Assembly (NCBI GenBank): GCA_003202005.1
Contig: QJJF01000003.1
Location: 513,588-577,587, forward strand
DNA length: 64,000 bases
Direction of reading: 5' to 3'
Source: Williamsia faeni
GTDB taxonomy: Bacteria; Actinomycetota; Actinomycetes; Mycobacteriales; Mycobacteriaceae
Part shown: in pieces, positions 34,965-43,401 of the stretch
Position numbering within the stretch: the first letter of the stretch is position 1
How the letters are laid out: each line of letters starts with the position of its first letter
Position numbers and translations under genes: made by a program
Notes under the pieces: model-generated
Seen by the model: the letters and a program-made list of their open reading frames with translations, nothing else
Database searches by the model: none
What the model was told of the DNA's origin: nothing

Positions 34965-35432
34965 CTATCCCTTTCCTCGACCTGGCCCGCTCAGCAGATG
35001 CTGGTCGGTGGTGTTGGATTCTTGGCCCGGTGATTCCGGCGGGTATGCGTCGAGCATCATCGCGGCCACTGCGGTCAGTGCCTCGTTCCATTCTTTGGAC
35101 ATGGCATCCGTCCACTGGGGACCGGCGATGTCAGCCATGGTGGCAACCAATGTTGTTGCCACCCAGCCGTACATCTTCCGCGTCACACCGAGCGAAGCGT
35201 GCACCCTGCCGAGCGAACTCAGCGATGTCTCCAGCCAGCCGGGGTCGTCGAGATGTTCCAGAACCGCAACGATCGCTTCCTGCAGCATCGTGGCCTGTGG
35301 TCGGATGTTCTTGCCGAAGAGCGCCTTCACCTCCGGATAGTCGGCAAACAGTCGCTCATAGAATCGAACGGTGAAGTCCGGATCGTCGGCAGCGACGAGC
35401 GCCAAACTTTGTTCGAGCAGAATTTTGTCCAT
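34965..35432 (-). CDS. Single-domain globin (flavohemoglobin-like)
   Basis: A 155-residue globin. Key positions are visible: Tyr 25 (B10) in VRFYERLF, Phe 39 (CD1) in KALFGKN, Gln 46 (E7), and the proximal His 78 (F8) in [10 protein letters not shown]. There is no reductase domain; the last 25 residues are a Pro/Gly/Ser tail. It lies between lcp and tatA. It may store or deliver O2, or remove NO, for the heme- and O2-dependent rubber oxygenase; this link is inference from position. Confidence 0.9.
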   Translation of the reverse strand: MDKILLEQSLALVAADDPDFTVRFYERLFADYPEVKALFGKNIRPQATMLQEAIVAVLEHLDDPGWLETSLSSLGRVHASLGVTRKMYGWVATTLVATMADIAGPQWTDAMSKEWNEALTAVAAMMLDAYPPESPGQESNTTDQHLLSGPGRGKG

Positions 35433-35455
35433 AAAAATGTCCTCTTCTTCTGTGG

Positions 35456-35650
35456 TCAGGCGAGATCAGCGAGGCGCTTTTGCGCCCATTCCACGGCGGT
35501 CACATCCGAATCCACCTGAAATGCGGCGTAATTCGCGTGCGCACCTGACTGTAGGAACTGGTTGAAGATGTTGATCTCTTCGCGAACGCGGGCGTCGCTG
35601 ACCTCTCGGGCGACGACTGCTGGCCCGTCGTAGCGTCGTACCCGACGAAC
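35456..35650 (-). pseudogene. Open C-terminal fragment between lcp and the globin gene
   Basis: About 60 residues of plausible protein end at 35456 (segments YDGPAVVAREVSDARVREE, NIFNQFLQSGAHANYAAF, VEWAQKRLADLA), but no start codon lies in this frame before lcp. Upstream, a neighbouring frame reads GDAVQFVGYDATTG, joining it at the same Tyr-Asp, which suggests a frameshift. I do not recognise the family. It is best read as the decayed remnant of a small gene; alternatively a sequencing error hides an intact one. Confidence 0.4.
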
Positions 35651-35708
35651 TGCACGGCGTCTCCGGTCCCAGCCCGGAGGTGACCGCGCCGAGCAGTCCT
35701 GGCTGTGG

Positions 35709-36935
35709 TCAGCGACCGTAGTTCGGATTGTTGCCCACGGGGATATTGATGTTGATGGGCATACGGAGTTCAGACATGTAGAAAAGCACAAATTGACGGA
35801 GAAACTCGTCGAACAGGAAGTACGCCTCTTTGGGTAGGCCGGCATCGAGAAGTCCTTCGCGAACCAGGACGTAAGGGCCCCAAGCTGTTTCGAGAAGCGG
35901 CGTCCAGACAGGTTCGGTAGGGATATGGAGCCAGTTGGCGACTTCATCGCCGAGCATGAAGCGGGTCAGGGCGCCGAGGATCGGTCTGGTGAGCAACGTC
36001 AGGTCCAGGTTCATCCCGAGATCGAGGAGGGTATCGGCGAGCTTGATGCCCTCGGGCGTGGGCGCCAGGATGGGGTCGAGGACCTGTTTGGCCTGCGAAT
36101 CGGCTTCGTTCCAGGAGGCAGGGATGTACTGGTCCTCCACCCCCAGCAGATGGGCACTGAGCTGCCACGAGTGCAGAAAACCCTCGGATTCGTCGGCGGC
36201 GATCGGTACCTTCCACTTGTTCAGATTGCGCATGACGGTAGTGGGCAGGCTGTGCCAGGTGACCATGATGTCGGCCTGACTGATCGGGACATCCTCGGGT
36301 GCGGAGTTCACCCAGTGCGGAGACTGCGGTAGCAGGTGGCGCACCGCGGCATGTGCCAGCCGGGTCTTGACGCAGGTGACAACCATTTCACCGTCGGGCT
36401 GATAGGCGTTGAGGGACCCGATGTCATACCCCAACTTCGCGGTCTTGGTGATGCGGTCCTTCATGTCCGCGCCACCCTTGGAGTAGTACACCGCGCGGGC
36501 CTCTTTGGGGATGACGGTGCTCATCATGCCGCTGGCGAAGCCGTACAAGACCCCGAGATAGGTTCCGCGCTTCTGATTGAAATTGACTGCGCTGACCAGC
36601 TTTTCCTGATCGGTCCACGACGGCAGCTGCCGGGCATGTTCCATGAAGTCCCGCAGTTCGGACGGCAGGCCCGCAGGCAATGCCTGAGCGTTCTTGGTCC
36701 AGCCCCTGAGCAACTCGTTGGCCTTGGGCACTTCTCCACGATCGAGCAATCCGGCAACCACGGGATCGGCCTCGACATCCCACACCCCGCGCGGATCAGC
36801 GCCGCTACCCATGCCCGGGACCGAGCCGGCCGGCGACCACGTCCAAGGAGTCGCCGGAGCAATCAGGCTGAACGCACCCGCCGCCCCGACCACCCCGCCG
36901 GCCTTGAGCATGTTGCGCCTATTGAATTTGTCCAT
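35709..36935 (-). CDS. lcp: Latex clearing protein (rubber oxygenase), Tat-exported
   Basis: A 408-residue heme-b protein of the Lcp (DUF2236/MpaB) family that cleaves the double bonds of poly(cis-1,4-isoprene) outside the cell, giving oligomers with aldehyde and ketone ends. The N-terminus has a Tat signal (NRRNMLK at 5-11 and a hydrophobic stretch to about residue 30). Family segments are RGTYLGVLYGFASGMMST, YYSKGGADMKDR, CVKTRLAHAAVRHLLPQSP with the Lys-Thr and His of the heme pocket (about 190-200), and TWHSLPT (His about 228). It is divergent from a TetR gene and followed by globin and tatA. Confidence 0.96.
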   Translation of the reverse strand: MDKFNRRNMLKAGGVVGAAGAFSLIAPATPWTWSPAGSVPGMGSGADPRGVWDVEADPVVAGLLDRGEVPKANELLRGWTKNAQALPAGLPSELRDFMEHARQLPSWTDQEKLVSAVNFNQKRGTYLGVLYGFASGMMSTVIPKEARAVYYSKGGADMKDRITKTAKLGYDIGSLNAYQPDGEMVVTCVKTRLAHAAVRHLLPQSPHWVNSAPEDVPISQADIMVTWHSLPTTVMRNLNKWKVPIAADESEGFLHSWQLSAHLLGVEDQYIPASWNEADSQAKQVLDPILAPTPEGIKLADTLLDLGMNLDLTLLTRPILGALTRFMLGDEVANWLHIPTEPVWTPLLETAWGPYVLVREGLLDAGLPKEAYFLFDEFLRQFVLFYMSELRMPININIPVGNNPNYGR

Positions 36936-36960
36936 CTCGAATCCCCGTCCCCATCATGCG

Positions 36961-36995
36961 CCATTGATACAAAGTGAGTAACTTCGTATCATTGG
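36961..36995. promoter_or_regulatory. Large palindrome between lcp and lcpR (probable LcpR operator)
   Basis: The arms TGATACAAAGT (36965-36975) and ACTTCGTATCA (36981-36991) pair with one mismatch around the 5-base spacer GAGTA. Pairing continues outward (CCA with TGG) to 36961-36995 after one more mismatch. It sits 25-60 bases upstream of the lcp ATG and 70-100 bases before the likely lcpR start, the right place for a TetR-type operator controlling both genes. Confidence 0.75.
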
Positions 36996-37063
36996 TACAC
37001 GCCTGTGGCAGCAATCACAAGATCAGGCACCAATGTCCGATATCACAGGTAAAGGATTGGCCC

Positions 37064-37747
37064 TTGGAGTACTCAGCTCGATGGTTGTCAGGTGGTCCGT
37101 CGGGTCCGCAGTCTCTACTGGAACGCGCGTTCACCGAGGCTCGAGAGTGCAGCGCCAACACCGACGCCACCCGGACCCGACTACTCGATGCGGCATACGA
37201 GCAGTTCTGCCGCACCGGGATTCAGCGTTCCTCCGTTGAAGATGTGGCCAAGCGGGCAGGGATGTCGCGCATCACGGTCTACCGACGGTTCGCGACCAAA
37301 GACGCCTTGGTCGAGCACGTCATCCTGAGGGAAATCAGGCGGTACTTCGATCAATTTCGCATCGACATCACAGGCGCCGAGACGGCGGCCGACCGCCTCG
37401 TGGTCGGCTTCGTCAGTTCGCTTCAGGCTTTCAGGAGTAACCCGCTGATCGGCAGCCTCATCGCCACCGAACCCAACCTGTCCGTCGGCGCAATGGTCGG
37501 CGATGACGGCAGAATGCTTGCCGCGGTAAGACAATTTGTGGCCGGTCAGCTGCGCCACGAACAACTCGTCGGGAACATAGCCGAAGATCTCGACACTGAT
37601 CTCACTGCCGAAGTGATGGTACGCATCTCGGCCTCGTTCCTGACGATCCGCAGTCACGTCGTCAACCTCGATACCGAGGAAGAACTGGTTGCCGTCGCGC
37701 GTCAATTCCTCGTGCCCATGCTCCGGCTGCCTCCGGAGCGGAGTTGA
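37064..37747 (+). CDS. lcpR: TetR-family regulator of the rubber oxygenase locus
   Basis: A TTG at 37064, seven bases after AAAGGA, gives 227 residues; a GTG at 36974 falls inside the palindrome and is unlikely. The helix-turn-helix is VEDVAKRAGMSRITVYRRF (about residues 60-80 of this version), followed by a TetR-type helical domain. In Gordonia polyisoprenivorans a TetR repressor, LcpR, encoded beside lcp controls it; the divergent arrangement and the shared palindrome support the same role here. The symbol rests on this context. Confidence 0.8.
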   Translation: MEYSARWLSGGPSGPQSLLERAFTEARECSANTDATRTRLLDAAYEQFCRTGIQRSSVEDVAKRAGMSRITVYRRFATKDALVEHVILREIRRYFDQFRIDITGAETAADRLVVGFVSSLQAFRSNPLIGSLIATEPNLSVGAMVGDDGRMLAAVRQFVAGQLRHEQLVGNIAEDLDTDLTAEVMVRISASFLTIRSHVVNLDTEEELVAVARQFLVPMLRLPPERS

Positions 37748-37982
37748 CGGCAGCACTTCACAACCCGGTTGCCGGCTATTTCAACTGAGCACACCCAGTC
37801 ATCGGGCAGAAGTATGGGCTACCTGCCACCGGAGTTCCGGGACGCGTTTTGAGGTTTCTTGGACCGAGATGTCCGCATGTCTGGAACGTCATTCGCCGTG
37901 GATGTCGAGAACGCCCGGGCGGCTCCGTCCCAGGGGTACGAGCAGCCAAACGGGCCTCGATGACACCGACGAAGGAGCGATC

Positions 37983-38480
37983 ATGCAACCGAACCAGATC
38001 GCCGAGATCCTGAACCTCCCGATCAGTCAGGAACTCCTGGCACGCGACCTGCTGCGCATGGCCTACGTCGCGCAGGACGGAACACCCCGCAACATCCCCA
38101 TCGCCTTCACCTGGAACGGCTCACAGATCGTCGTCTGCACCACGAAGAATGCCCTGAAGCTTCCCTACCTGCGCCACCACCCCGAGGTCGCGCTGACGAT
38201 CGACACCGAGGTACATCCGCCGAAGCTCCTACTCATCCGCGGCCGGGCCGAGCTGGACGTGGTCGAGGACATCCCGGAGGAGTACCTACAGATGAACGGC
38301 AGCTACGAAATGACGCGCGAGCAACGCGCCGAATGGGAGGCCGAGGTCCGCTCGCTCTACGACGGCATGGTCCGGATCGTGATCACTCCGACCTGGGTGA
38401 AACTGATCGATTTCGAAACCACGCTCCCCACCGCGGTCGAGGAACTGGTCCAGCAGCGGGCCGAACGTCAGCGCGCGTGA
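37983..38480 (+). CDS. PPOX-fold flavin/F420-type oxidoreductase
   Basis: A 165-residue split-barrel protein of the pyridoxamine 5'-phosphate oxidase-like group, with a good ribosome site (GGAG six bases before the ATG). Typical segments are RMAYVAQDGTPRNIPIAFTW and KLPYLRHHPEVALTIDTE. Actinobacterial members use F420 or FMN to reduce conjugated double bonds, or bind heme products. It is in a plus-strand pair with the VOC gene, downstream of lcpR. A role in reducing enal or dienoyl rubber products is possible but unproven. Confidence 0.8.
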   Translation: MQPNQIAEILNLPISQELLARDLLRMAYVAQDGTPRNIPIAFTWNGSQIVVCTTKNALKLPYLRHHPEVALTIDTEVHPPKLLLIRGRAELDVVEDIPEEYLQMNGSYEMTREQRAEWEAEVRSLYDGMVRIVITPTWVKLIDFETTLPTAVEELVQQRAERQRA

Positions 38481-38529
38481 AACGATCAACCCGGCCAGAA
38501 TGGGCCGCAGCGAATTCAAGGAGAACATC

Positions 38530-38967
38530 ATGACGATCCGCCGGATGGATCACGTCGGTATTGTGGTCGAGGATCTCGCGGCTGCCATCGCGTTCTTTGT
38601 CGAACTGGGCCTGGAACTTGAAGGCGAAGCAACAGTCGGTGGCCAGTGGGCCGACGACCTCCTCGGACTGGACGGGGTCCGAGCAGGCATCGCCGTCCTG
38701 CGGACTCCGGACGGCAATGCCAAGGTCGAGGTTTCGACGTTCCATTCGCCGGCGACCGCCGGCACGGCGCCGAAGGCGCCGGTGAACACCCCGGGCATCC
38801 CTCGCCTGACGTTCGTCGTCGACGACGTCGCGGACGTCCTCGACCGCCTGCACGCCCATGGCGCCGAACTCGTGGGCACGGTAGCCCAATACGAAGACAT
38901 CTACCGGTACTGCTACCTACGCGGCCCCGACGGCATCGTCATCGGGCTGGTCGAGGAACTCCAGTAG
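38530..38967 (+). CDS. VOC-family protein with incomplete metal site
   Basis: The ATG at 38530 follows AAGGAGA and gives 145 residues. It has the paired beta-alpha-beta modules of the glyoxalase/bleomycin-resistance fold. The first His is present (MDHVGIVV), but the second module reads IPRLTFVVDD, with Thr in place of His, and the last reads GIVIGLVEE, without the usual Glu. It may be a binding protein or use another metal arrangement. It converges on the CoxG-like gene. Confidence 0.82.
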   Translation: MTIRRMDHVGIVVEDLAAAIAFFVELGLELEGEATVGGQWADDLLGLDGVRAGIAVLRTPDGNAKVEVSTFHSPATAGTAPKAPVNTPGIPRLTFVVDDVADVLDRLHAHGAELVGTVAQYEDIYRYCYLRGPDGIVIGLVEELQ

Positions 38968-39005
38968 CGACACCCTTCGCCGCAAGATCGGAACGTGCAC
39001 AGACC

Positions 39006-39704
39006 TTAATTTTTCGATCTGCGCGCGAACGCAATACCAGCCAAGAATCCCGTCAGGACCAGCACAACCGCCGGCAACACCTTCTTCAGACCGGCATCAA
39101 ACCCGGTTGCCTGCAACAAGTCCAACGGCTGCGACACCTTAGGGGCGCTCGACTGTCCGGCGTCGGCGATTTCGCTGTTGCCGTCACGGTCCGGTGATGC
39201 TGTCGAAGCACCAGTTGACGTTTCCTCCGGTTCGGTCACCGCTCCATCTGCGTCTGGACGTACCGCGGAAAGTTCCTCGGCCAAGTTGTCCGCGAACTTC
39301 CCGATGAGCATCTCGGCAACTTCGTTGAGGGTGCCACGTCCGAACTGCGCCGGTTTGCCGGTGATGTCGAGATCGGTTTCCACAAAAACATCTGTCGTGT
39401 CACCGGATTCCGCCAACCTGCAGGTGATGAGCGCTTTGGCGGTACCGTTTCCGCGAGCTTCCCTGGCCCCACCCTCCAGTACGGCCACGTGAGCGGATTC
39501 ATCGCGGGAGACGATTTTGATGACACCCTTGTACGTCAGGCCAATTGGACCGAGTTTGACCTTCATCTTGCCGTTGAACTCATCACCCTGCCGCGAGGTG
39601 ACCTCGGCACCGGGTACACACGGTGCGATTCGTTCGAGATCGAGCAGTACCTTCCAGGCGTCAGCAGTGGGCACCGGTATGTTGAAGTTGTTCTCGAGCT
39701 TCAT
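39006..39704 (-). CDS. CoxG-like SRPBCC protein with C-terminal membrane anchor
   Basis: A 232-residue protein from the ATG at 39704. Residues 1-150 are the SRPBCC fold of CoxG (NNFNIPVPTADAWKVLLD, then ERIAPCVPGAE). An acidic Pro/Ser/Thr linker follows, and the C-terminus is one membrane helix (VLPAVVLVLTGFLAGIAFA) with a basic end. CoxG tethers CO dehydrogenase and related molybdenum hydroxylases to the membrane and passes electrons to quinones. It is the last gene of the molybdenum hydroxylase operon, so the same job is likely. Confidence 0.88.
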   Translation of the reverse strand: MKLENNFNIPVPTADAWKVLLDLERIAPCVPGAEVTSRQGDEFNGKMKVKLGPIGLTYKGVIKIVSRDESAHVAVLEGGAREARGNGTAKALITCRLAESGDTTDVFVETDLDITGKPAQFGRGTLNEVAEMLIGKFADNLAEELSAVRPDADGAVTEPEETSTGASTASPDRDGNSEIADAGQSSAPKVSQPLDLLQATGFDAGLKKVLPAVVLVLTGFLAGIAFARRSKN

Positions 39705-39714
39705 ATTCTGCCCT

Positions 39715-40197
39715 TCAATGCGATTGGTCGTCGGCCTCTGCGGCGGCTCGCACCGCTGCGATGATTCCCTGATAACCCGTGCAGCGGCACAGGTTTCCGG
39801 AGATGCCTTCTCGGATCTCGTCATCTGACGGTCGTGGGTTGTCTTTCAGTAGCGCAGTTGCCGTCATGACAAACCCCGGAGTGCAGAACCCACACTGCAG
39901 TCCGTGATTGTCGCGAAATGCGGCTTGAACTGTGGACAGGGTGCCGTCTTTCGACGCGATACCTTCGATCGTGGTGATCTCGGCACCGTCGGCCTGGACT
40001 GCAAACACCAAACAGGCGCGTACAGCCTCACCGTCGAGCATCACCGAGCAGGCCCCGCATACCCCGTGCTCGCAGCCCAGATGCGTGCCGGTCAAACCGC
40101 AGTCGACCCGCAGAAAATCCGCCAGTGTCAGCCGCGGCGGCACCGAATGCCGTTGCGGCACACCGTTGACACGTACTTCAATATCAATGTTGGTCAT
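39715..40197 (-). CDS. Molybdenum hydroxylase, [2Fe-2S] subunit
   Basis: A 160-residue small subunit of the xanthine oxidase/CO dehydrogenase family. The plant-type cluster is in [16 protein letters not shown] with a further Cys at VRACLVFA. The second cluster lies in the helical domain, [11 protein letters not shown] and [10 protein letters not shown]. All eight Cys are present. Its start overlaps the FAD-subunit stop by 14 bases. It relays electrons from the molybdenum site to FAD. Confidence 0.95.
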   Translation of the reverse strand: MTNIDIEVRVNGVPQRHSVPPRLTLADFLRVDCGLTGTHLGCEHGVCGACSVMLDGEAVRACLVFAVQADGAEITTIEGIASKDGTLSTVQAAFRDNHGLQCGFCTPGFVMTATALLKDNPRPSDDEIREGISGNLCRCTGYQGIIAAVRAAAEADDQSH

Positions 40198-41065
40198 TGA
40201 TCGCTCCCTCTACGGCGCGACGCCAGGCGCGCGCCACCATCAACGAACCCACACGTTTTCGGTAATCCGCCGATCCGTGCAGATCGGCGGGTATCGAGCT
40301 CAACGACGCCAATGCATCGACTCCGATCCCGTCAGGCTCAATGTCATCAGCGCGCAGGCCGATCACGGACTGTTCTACTGTCTGAACCCGCACCACCGAC
40401 GAGGCGAGTCCGAACAAGGCGATGGCACAATGTTCGACCCGTGAGTCGGCGTCGAGACGGACGCTCACCGCAGCGCCGGCGATTGCGAAGTCTCCACTGC
40501 GCCGGGCGAATTCCTCGATGGCATATCCAGTTCGACCGCTTCGGATCGGTACGATGACGCCGGTCAGGATTTCGTCCTCGGCAAGTTCGGTACCCCACAA
40601 TCCTTTGAAGAAGTCCGTCGCCGCGATCCTGCGCACACCACGAGGAGAAATTGCATCGAACTCGGCGTCGAGCGCCAAAGTCACTGCGGGATACTCGGCC
40701 GCAGCATCCGCATGGGCGATGGATCCGCCGATCGTCCCTCGATTGCGAATCTGGAAATGACCGATGAGCGGAGTGGCCTCGGCCAGCAGCGGCACGTTCG
40801 AGCGGATCTGCGCCGACCTGCCGATCGCCGTATGCGTGGTTCCGGCTCCGATCCACACCGAGTCGTCGCGAACCTCGATGCCGCGCAGGTCACCGATACG
40901 CCTCAAATCCACCAGGTGGTCGAAGGCGGCCAGCCTCAGATTGAGCATCGGCATCAAACTCTGCCCGCCGGCGATGATCTTCGCATCATCACCGAGTTCC
41001 GACAGCAGTTGCACGGCCTCATCGATCGTGGCCGGTGAGTGATAGTCGAACGCAGCCGGTTTCAC
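40184..41065 (-). CDS. Molybdenum hydroxylase, FAD-binding subunit
   Basis: A 293-residue CoxM-type subunit. FAD-binding segments are IIAGGQSLMPMLNLR (about residues 31-45) and TIGGSIAHADAAAEYP (about 110-125). The length fits the family. It overlaps the large-subunit stop by four bases and the iron-sulfur-subunit start by 14, so the three subunits are made together. Confidence 0.95.
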   Translation of the reverse strand: MKPAAFDYHSPATIDEAVQLLSELGDDAKIIAGGQSLMPMLNLRLAAFDHLVDLRRIGDLRGIEVRDDSVWIGAGTTHTAIGRSAQIRSNVPLLAEATPLIGHFQIRNRGTIGGSIAHADAAAEYPAVTLALDAEFDAISPRGVRRIAATDFFKGLWGTELAEDEILTGVIVPIRSGRTGYAIEEFARRSGDFAIAGAAVSVRLDADSRVEHCAIALFGLASSVVRVQTVEQSVIGLRADDIEPDGIGVDALASLSSIPADLHGSADYRKRVGSLMVARAWRRAVEGAINDQH

Positions 41066-43401
41066 TTGTCACCCGCCCCGGCTCGCGCGGCCTCGATCAG
41101 GCCGACGATTCTCGACGGCGACAAGGGCAGACGGCTGATCTCGACACCCAGCGGAGCCAGCGCGTCGGCCACGGCATTCACGACCGCAGGAGACGACCCG
41201 ATTGCACCACCTTCGCCGACGCCCTTGTACCCACCCGGACCTTGACTCGGTGTCTCGACGTGTCCGAGTTCGATGACCGGCACTTCAGTTGCTGTTGGCA
41301 ACAGGTAGTCCATGAATGTTGTGGTCACGGGATTTCCGCTCTCGTCGTAGGCCGACTCTTCGTAGAGTGCACCACCGATTCCTTGCACGGTACCGCCCCA
41401 GATCTGACCCTCGACGACGCTGGGGTTGATCATCGGGCCGCAGTCGTCGCTGACGATGTAGCGCAGCAATGTGACTGCGCCGGTGTTGACGTCGACCTCG
41501 CAGGTACATACGTGGGTCGCGTTGGCCCAGATCATCGGGAGTGGCGATCGGTAGCGTCCACTCGCCTCTAGTCCGGCCGGTACACCGGCGGGAAGCCCTT
41601 CAACACCGAAGTACGCAATGTCTGCGATCTCGGCCAAAGACAGTTCAACATCGGGAACGCCGCGAACGGTTGCCCGGCTCCGGATGAACTCGATGTCGTC
41701 GACCTGGGCATCGAGGCGGTGCGCTGCAATCGCCAGAATTCGCTCGCGAAGGCCCGCTGCTGTCTCGTTGATGGCACCCGCGGTCATCGAACCCGAACGA
41801 CTGCCTCCCGTGCCGCCACCGAAAGGGGTGACCGCGGTGTCGCCTTGAATGGTGTTGACATCGCCGATGTCCACACCCAGCGCGTCAGCGGTCAACTGGA
41901 TGACGGTGGTCTCCAGGCTGTTGCCGGCAGATCCACCGGCGACATACACGTTGACCTTGCCCGACGGCTCGATCCGGATTGTTGCGCCTTCGGTGACGTG
42001 GAACGGAGCGGCGCCGGCAGTGGGTTCGAGATAGGTACAAGTACCGACACCCAGGTATCGCCCTGCCGCCCTGGCCGCTTCCTGCTCGGCACGAAATGCC
42101 TCATAGTCCAGTATCGACAGGGCCTGCTCGAAGGTCTCCGACGGAGTGGCATCGCTGTAGGGCATGCCGTTGGGGCTTATCATCGGCATGTCTTTGCTGC
42201 TCAACATGTTTCGTCGGCGTAGTTCCACCGGGTCGATGCCGATCTGACGGGCGGCCGTGTCGAGGAGCACCTCGCGGGCCATGGACTCGAACTGCCATGG
42301 CCCCCGGTATGCGACACGTCCAACAGTATTCGAGTAGAACAACTTCAGACTGAAGGTGGCGTCGGTGACCCGATACGGACCGGGGAACAGCATCCCGACG
42401 ACCGAGGCCGCTGTCAGCGGAGACGTGATCGGGTACGCACCCACGTTCTGGACATGCTGCAGTTGCGCGGCGAGAATGTGCCCGTCCTCGTCGAAAGCCA
42501 TTCGGGCTTCGCCGTGTTCTTGCCTTGCCATTCCCGCAGACATGAGGTGTTCTTGTCGATCCTCGATCCACTTGAGCGACGCCGACAGTTTCGTTGCGGC
42601 CAGCATCACGGCCATGTCCTCGCGCTGAGGCGCCACCTTCTGGCCGAAGCCGCCGCCCGTATCGCGAACCACGACACGTACGCGATGCTCGTCGATGCCC
42701 AGCAGACGAGCGCATACGAGGCGGGTTTCGTGCGGCGATTGGGTTGACGTCCATATCTGCATCTCCCCGGACGACGCAGACCATTCGGCGATGATGCCGC
42801 GGGTCTCCATCGGCATCGGCATATACGCCTGCTGGTAAATGCTCTGCGTAACAACGTGTCGCGCGCCGTCGAAGATGGGAGCCAGATCTTCCGCCGGCCT
42901 TCCACCCAACTCGCCGGCGCTATTCCCCGGATACTGCGGATGGACCAGGTTCTCGGACTGATCCGCAGTCGTGTAATCGACGACCGGCGTCAGTGGGTCG
43001 TAGTCCACCACAACCAGTTCCGCCGCATCCTCGGCCACGTATCGATCGCGGGCCACGACCAGAGCAACCGGGTCTCCGACGAATCGGACCTCTCCATCGG
43101 CGAGGGGCGGCCATTGAAACGTCGGAAAGTAACGGCCATCGAGCGAGTACCGAACCTCGTGCACGAGGGGGTTGAGGTCATTGGCGAGGAATATCGCTTC
43201 CACGCCGTCCAGTGCCACTGCCTCGGAGATATCGATCCCGAGGATACGTCCACGAGGTAGCGGGCTTCGAACGAAGCAGGCGTGCCACATGCCCGGACGT
43301 ATCACGTCGTCCACGTAGGTCCCGGTTCCCGTGAGCAGTCGAGGATCCTCAGTCCTCGGAACGCGGGTGCCGACGTACTGCTCGATGACCGTTCTCGTCA
43401 T
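41062..43401 (-). CDS. Molybdenum hydroxylase, molybdopterin-binding large subunit (aldehyde oxidase type)
   Basis: A 779-residue CoxL-like subunit from the ATG at 43401. The Mo-cofactor region has GGGFGQKVAPQRE, and the catalytic Glu is in KGVGEGGAIGSSPAV near the C-terminus. The active-site loop reads VAYRGPWQFES, not the VAYxCSFR of true CO dehydrogenase, so it is an aldehyde- or heterocycle-type hydroxylase. OxiAB-type molybdenum hydroxylases lie next to lcp in Streptomyces and oxidise oligo-isoprenoid aldehydes; this one is a good candidate for that. Its start overlaps the stop of the upstream solute-binding gene. Confidence 0.93.
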   Translation of the reverse strand: MTRTVIEQYVGTRVPRTEDPRLLTGTGTYVDDVIRPGMWHACFVRSPLPRGRILGIDISEAVALDGVEAIFLANDLNPLVHEVRYSLDGRYFPTFQWPPLADGEVRFVGDPVALVVARDRYVAEDAAELVVVDYDPLTPVVDYTTADQSENLVHPQYPGNSAGELGGRPAEDLAPIFDGARHVVTQSIYQQAYMPMPMETRGIIAEWSASSGEMQIWTSTQSPHETRLVCARLLGIDEHRVRVVVRDTGGGFGQKVAPQREDMAVMLAATKLSASLKWIEDRQEHLMSAGMARQEHGEARMAFDEDGHILAAQLQHVQNVGAYPITSPLTAASVVGMLFPGPYRVTDATFSLKLFYSNTVGRVAYRGPWQFESMAREVLLDTAARQIGIDPVELRRRNMLSSKDMPMISPNGMPYSDATPSETFEQALSILDYEAFRAEQEAARAAGRYLGVGTCTYLEPTAGAAPFHVTEGATIRIEPSGKVNVYVAGGSAGNSLETTVIQLTADALGVDIGDVNTIQGDTAVTPFGGGTGGSRSGSMTAGAINETAAGLRERILAIAAHRLDAQVDDIEFIRSRATVRGVPDVELSLAEIADIAYFGVEGLPAGVPAGLEASGRYRSPLPMIWANATHVCTCEVDVNTGAVTLLRYIVSDDCGPMINPSVVEGQIWGGTVQGIGGALYEESAYDESGNPVTTTFMDYLLPTATEVPVIELGHVETPSQGPGGYKGVGEGGAIGSSPAVVNAVADALAPLGVEISRLPLSPSRIVGLIEAARAGAGDK

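Noticed and set aside
36974..37063. Upstream GTG start for lcpR
   Set aside because: It lies inside the 35-bp palindrome and adds sequence unlike a TetR N-terminus; the TTG at 37064 has a good ribosome site.
41062..43401. Carbon monoxide dehydrogenase
   Set aside because: The active-site loop reads VAYRGPWQFES instead of VAYxCSFR, so CO oxidation is not supported despite the CoxLMS-CoxG gene set.
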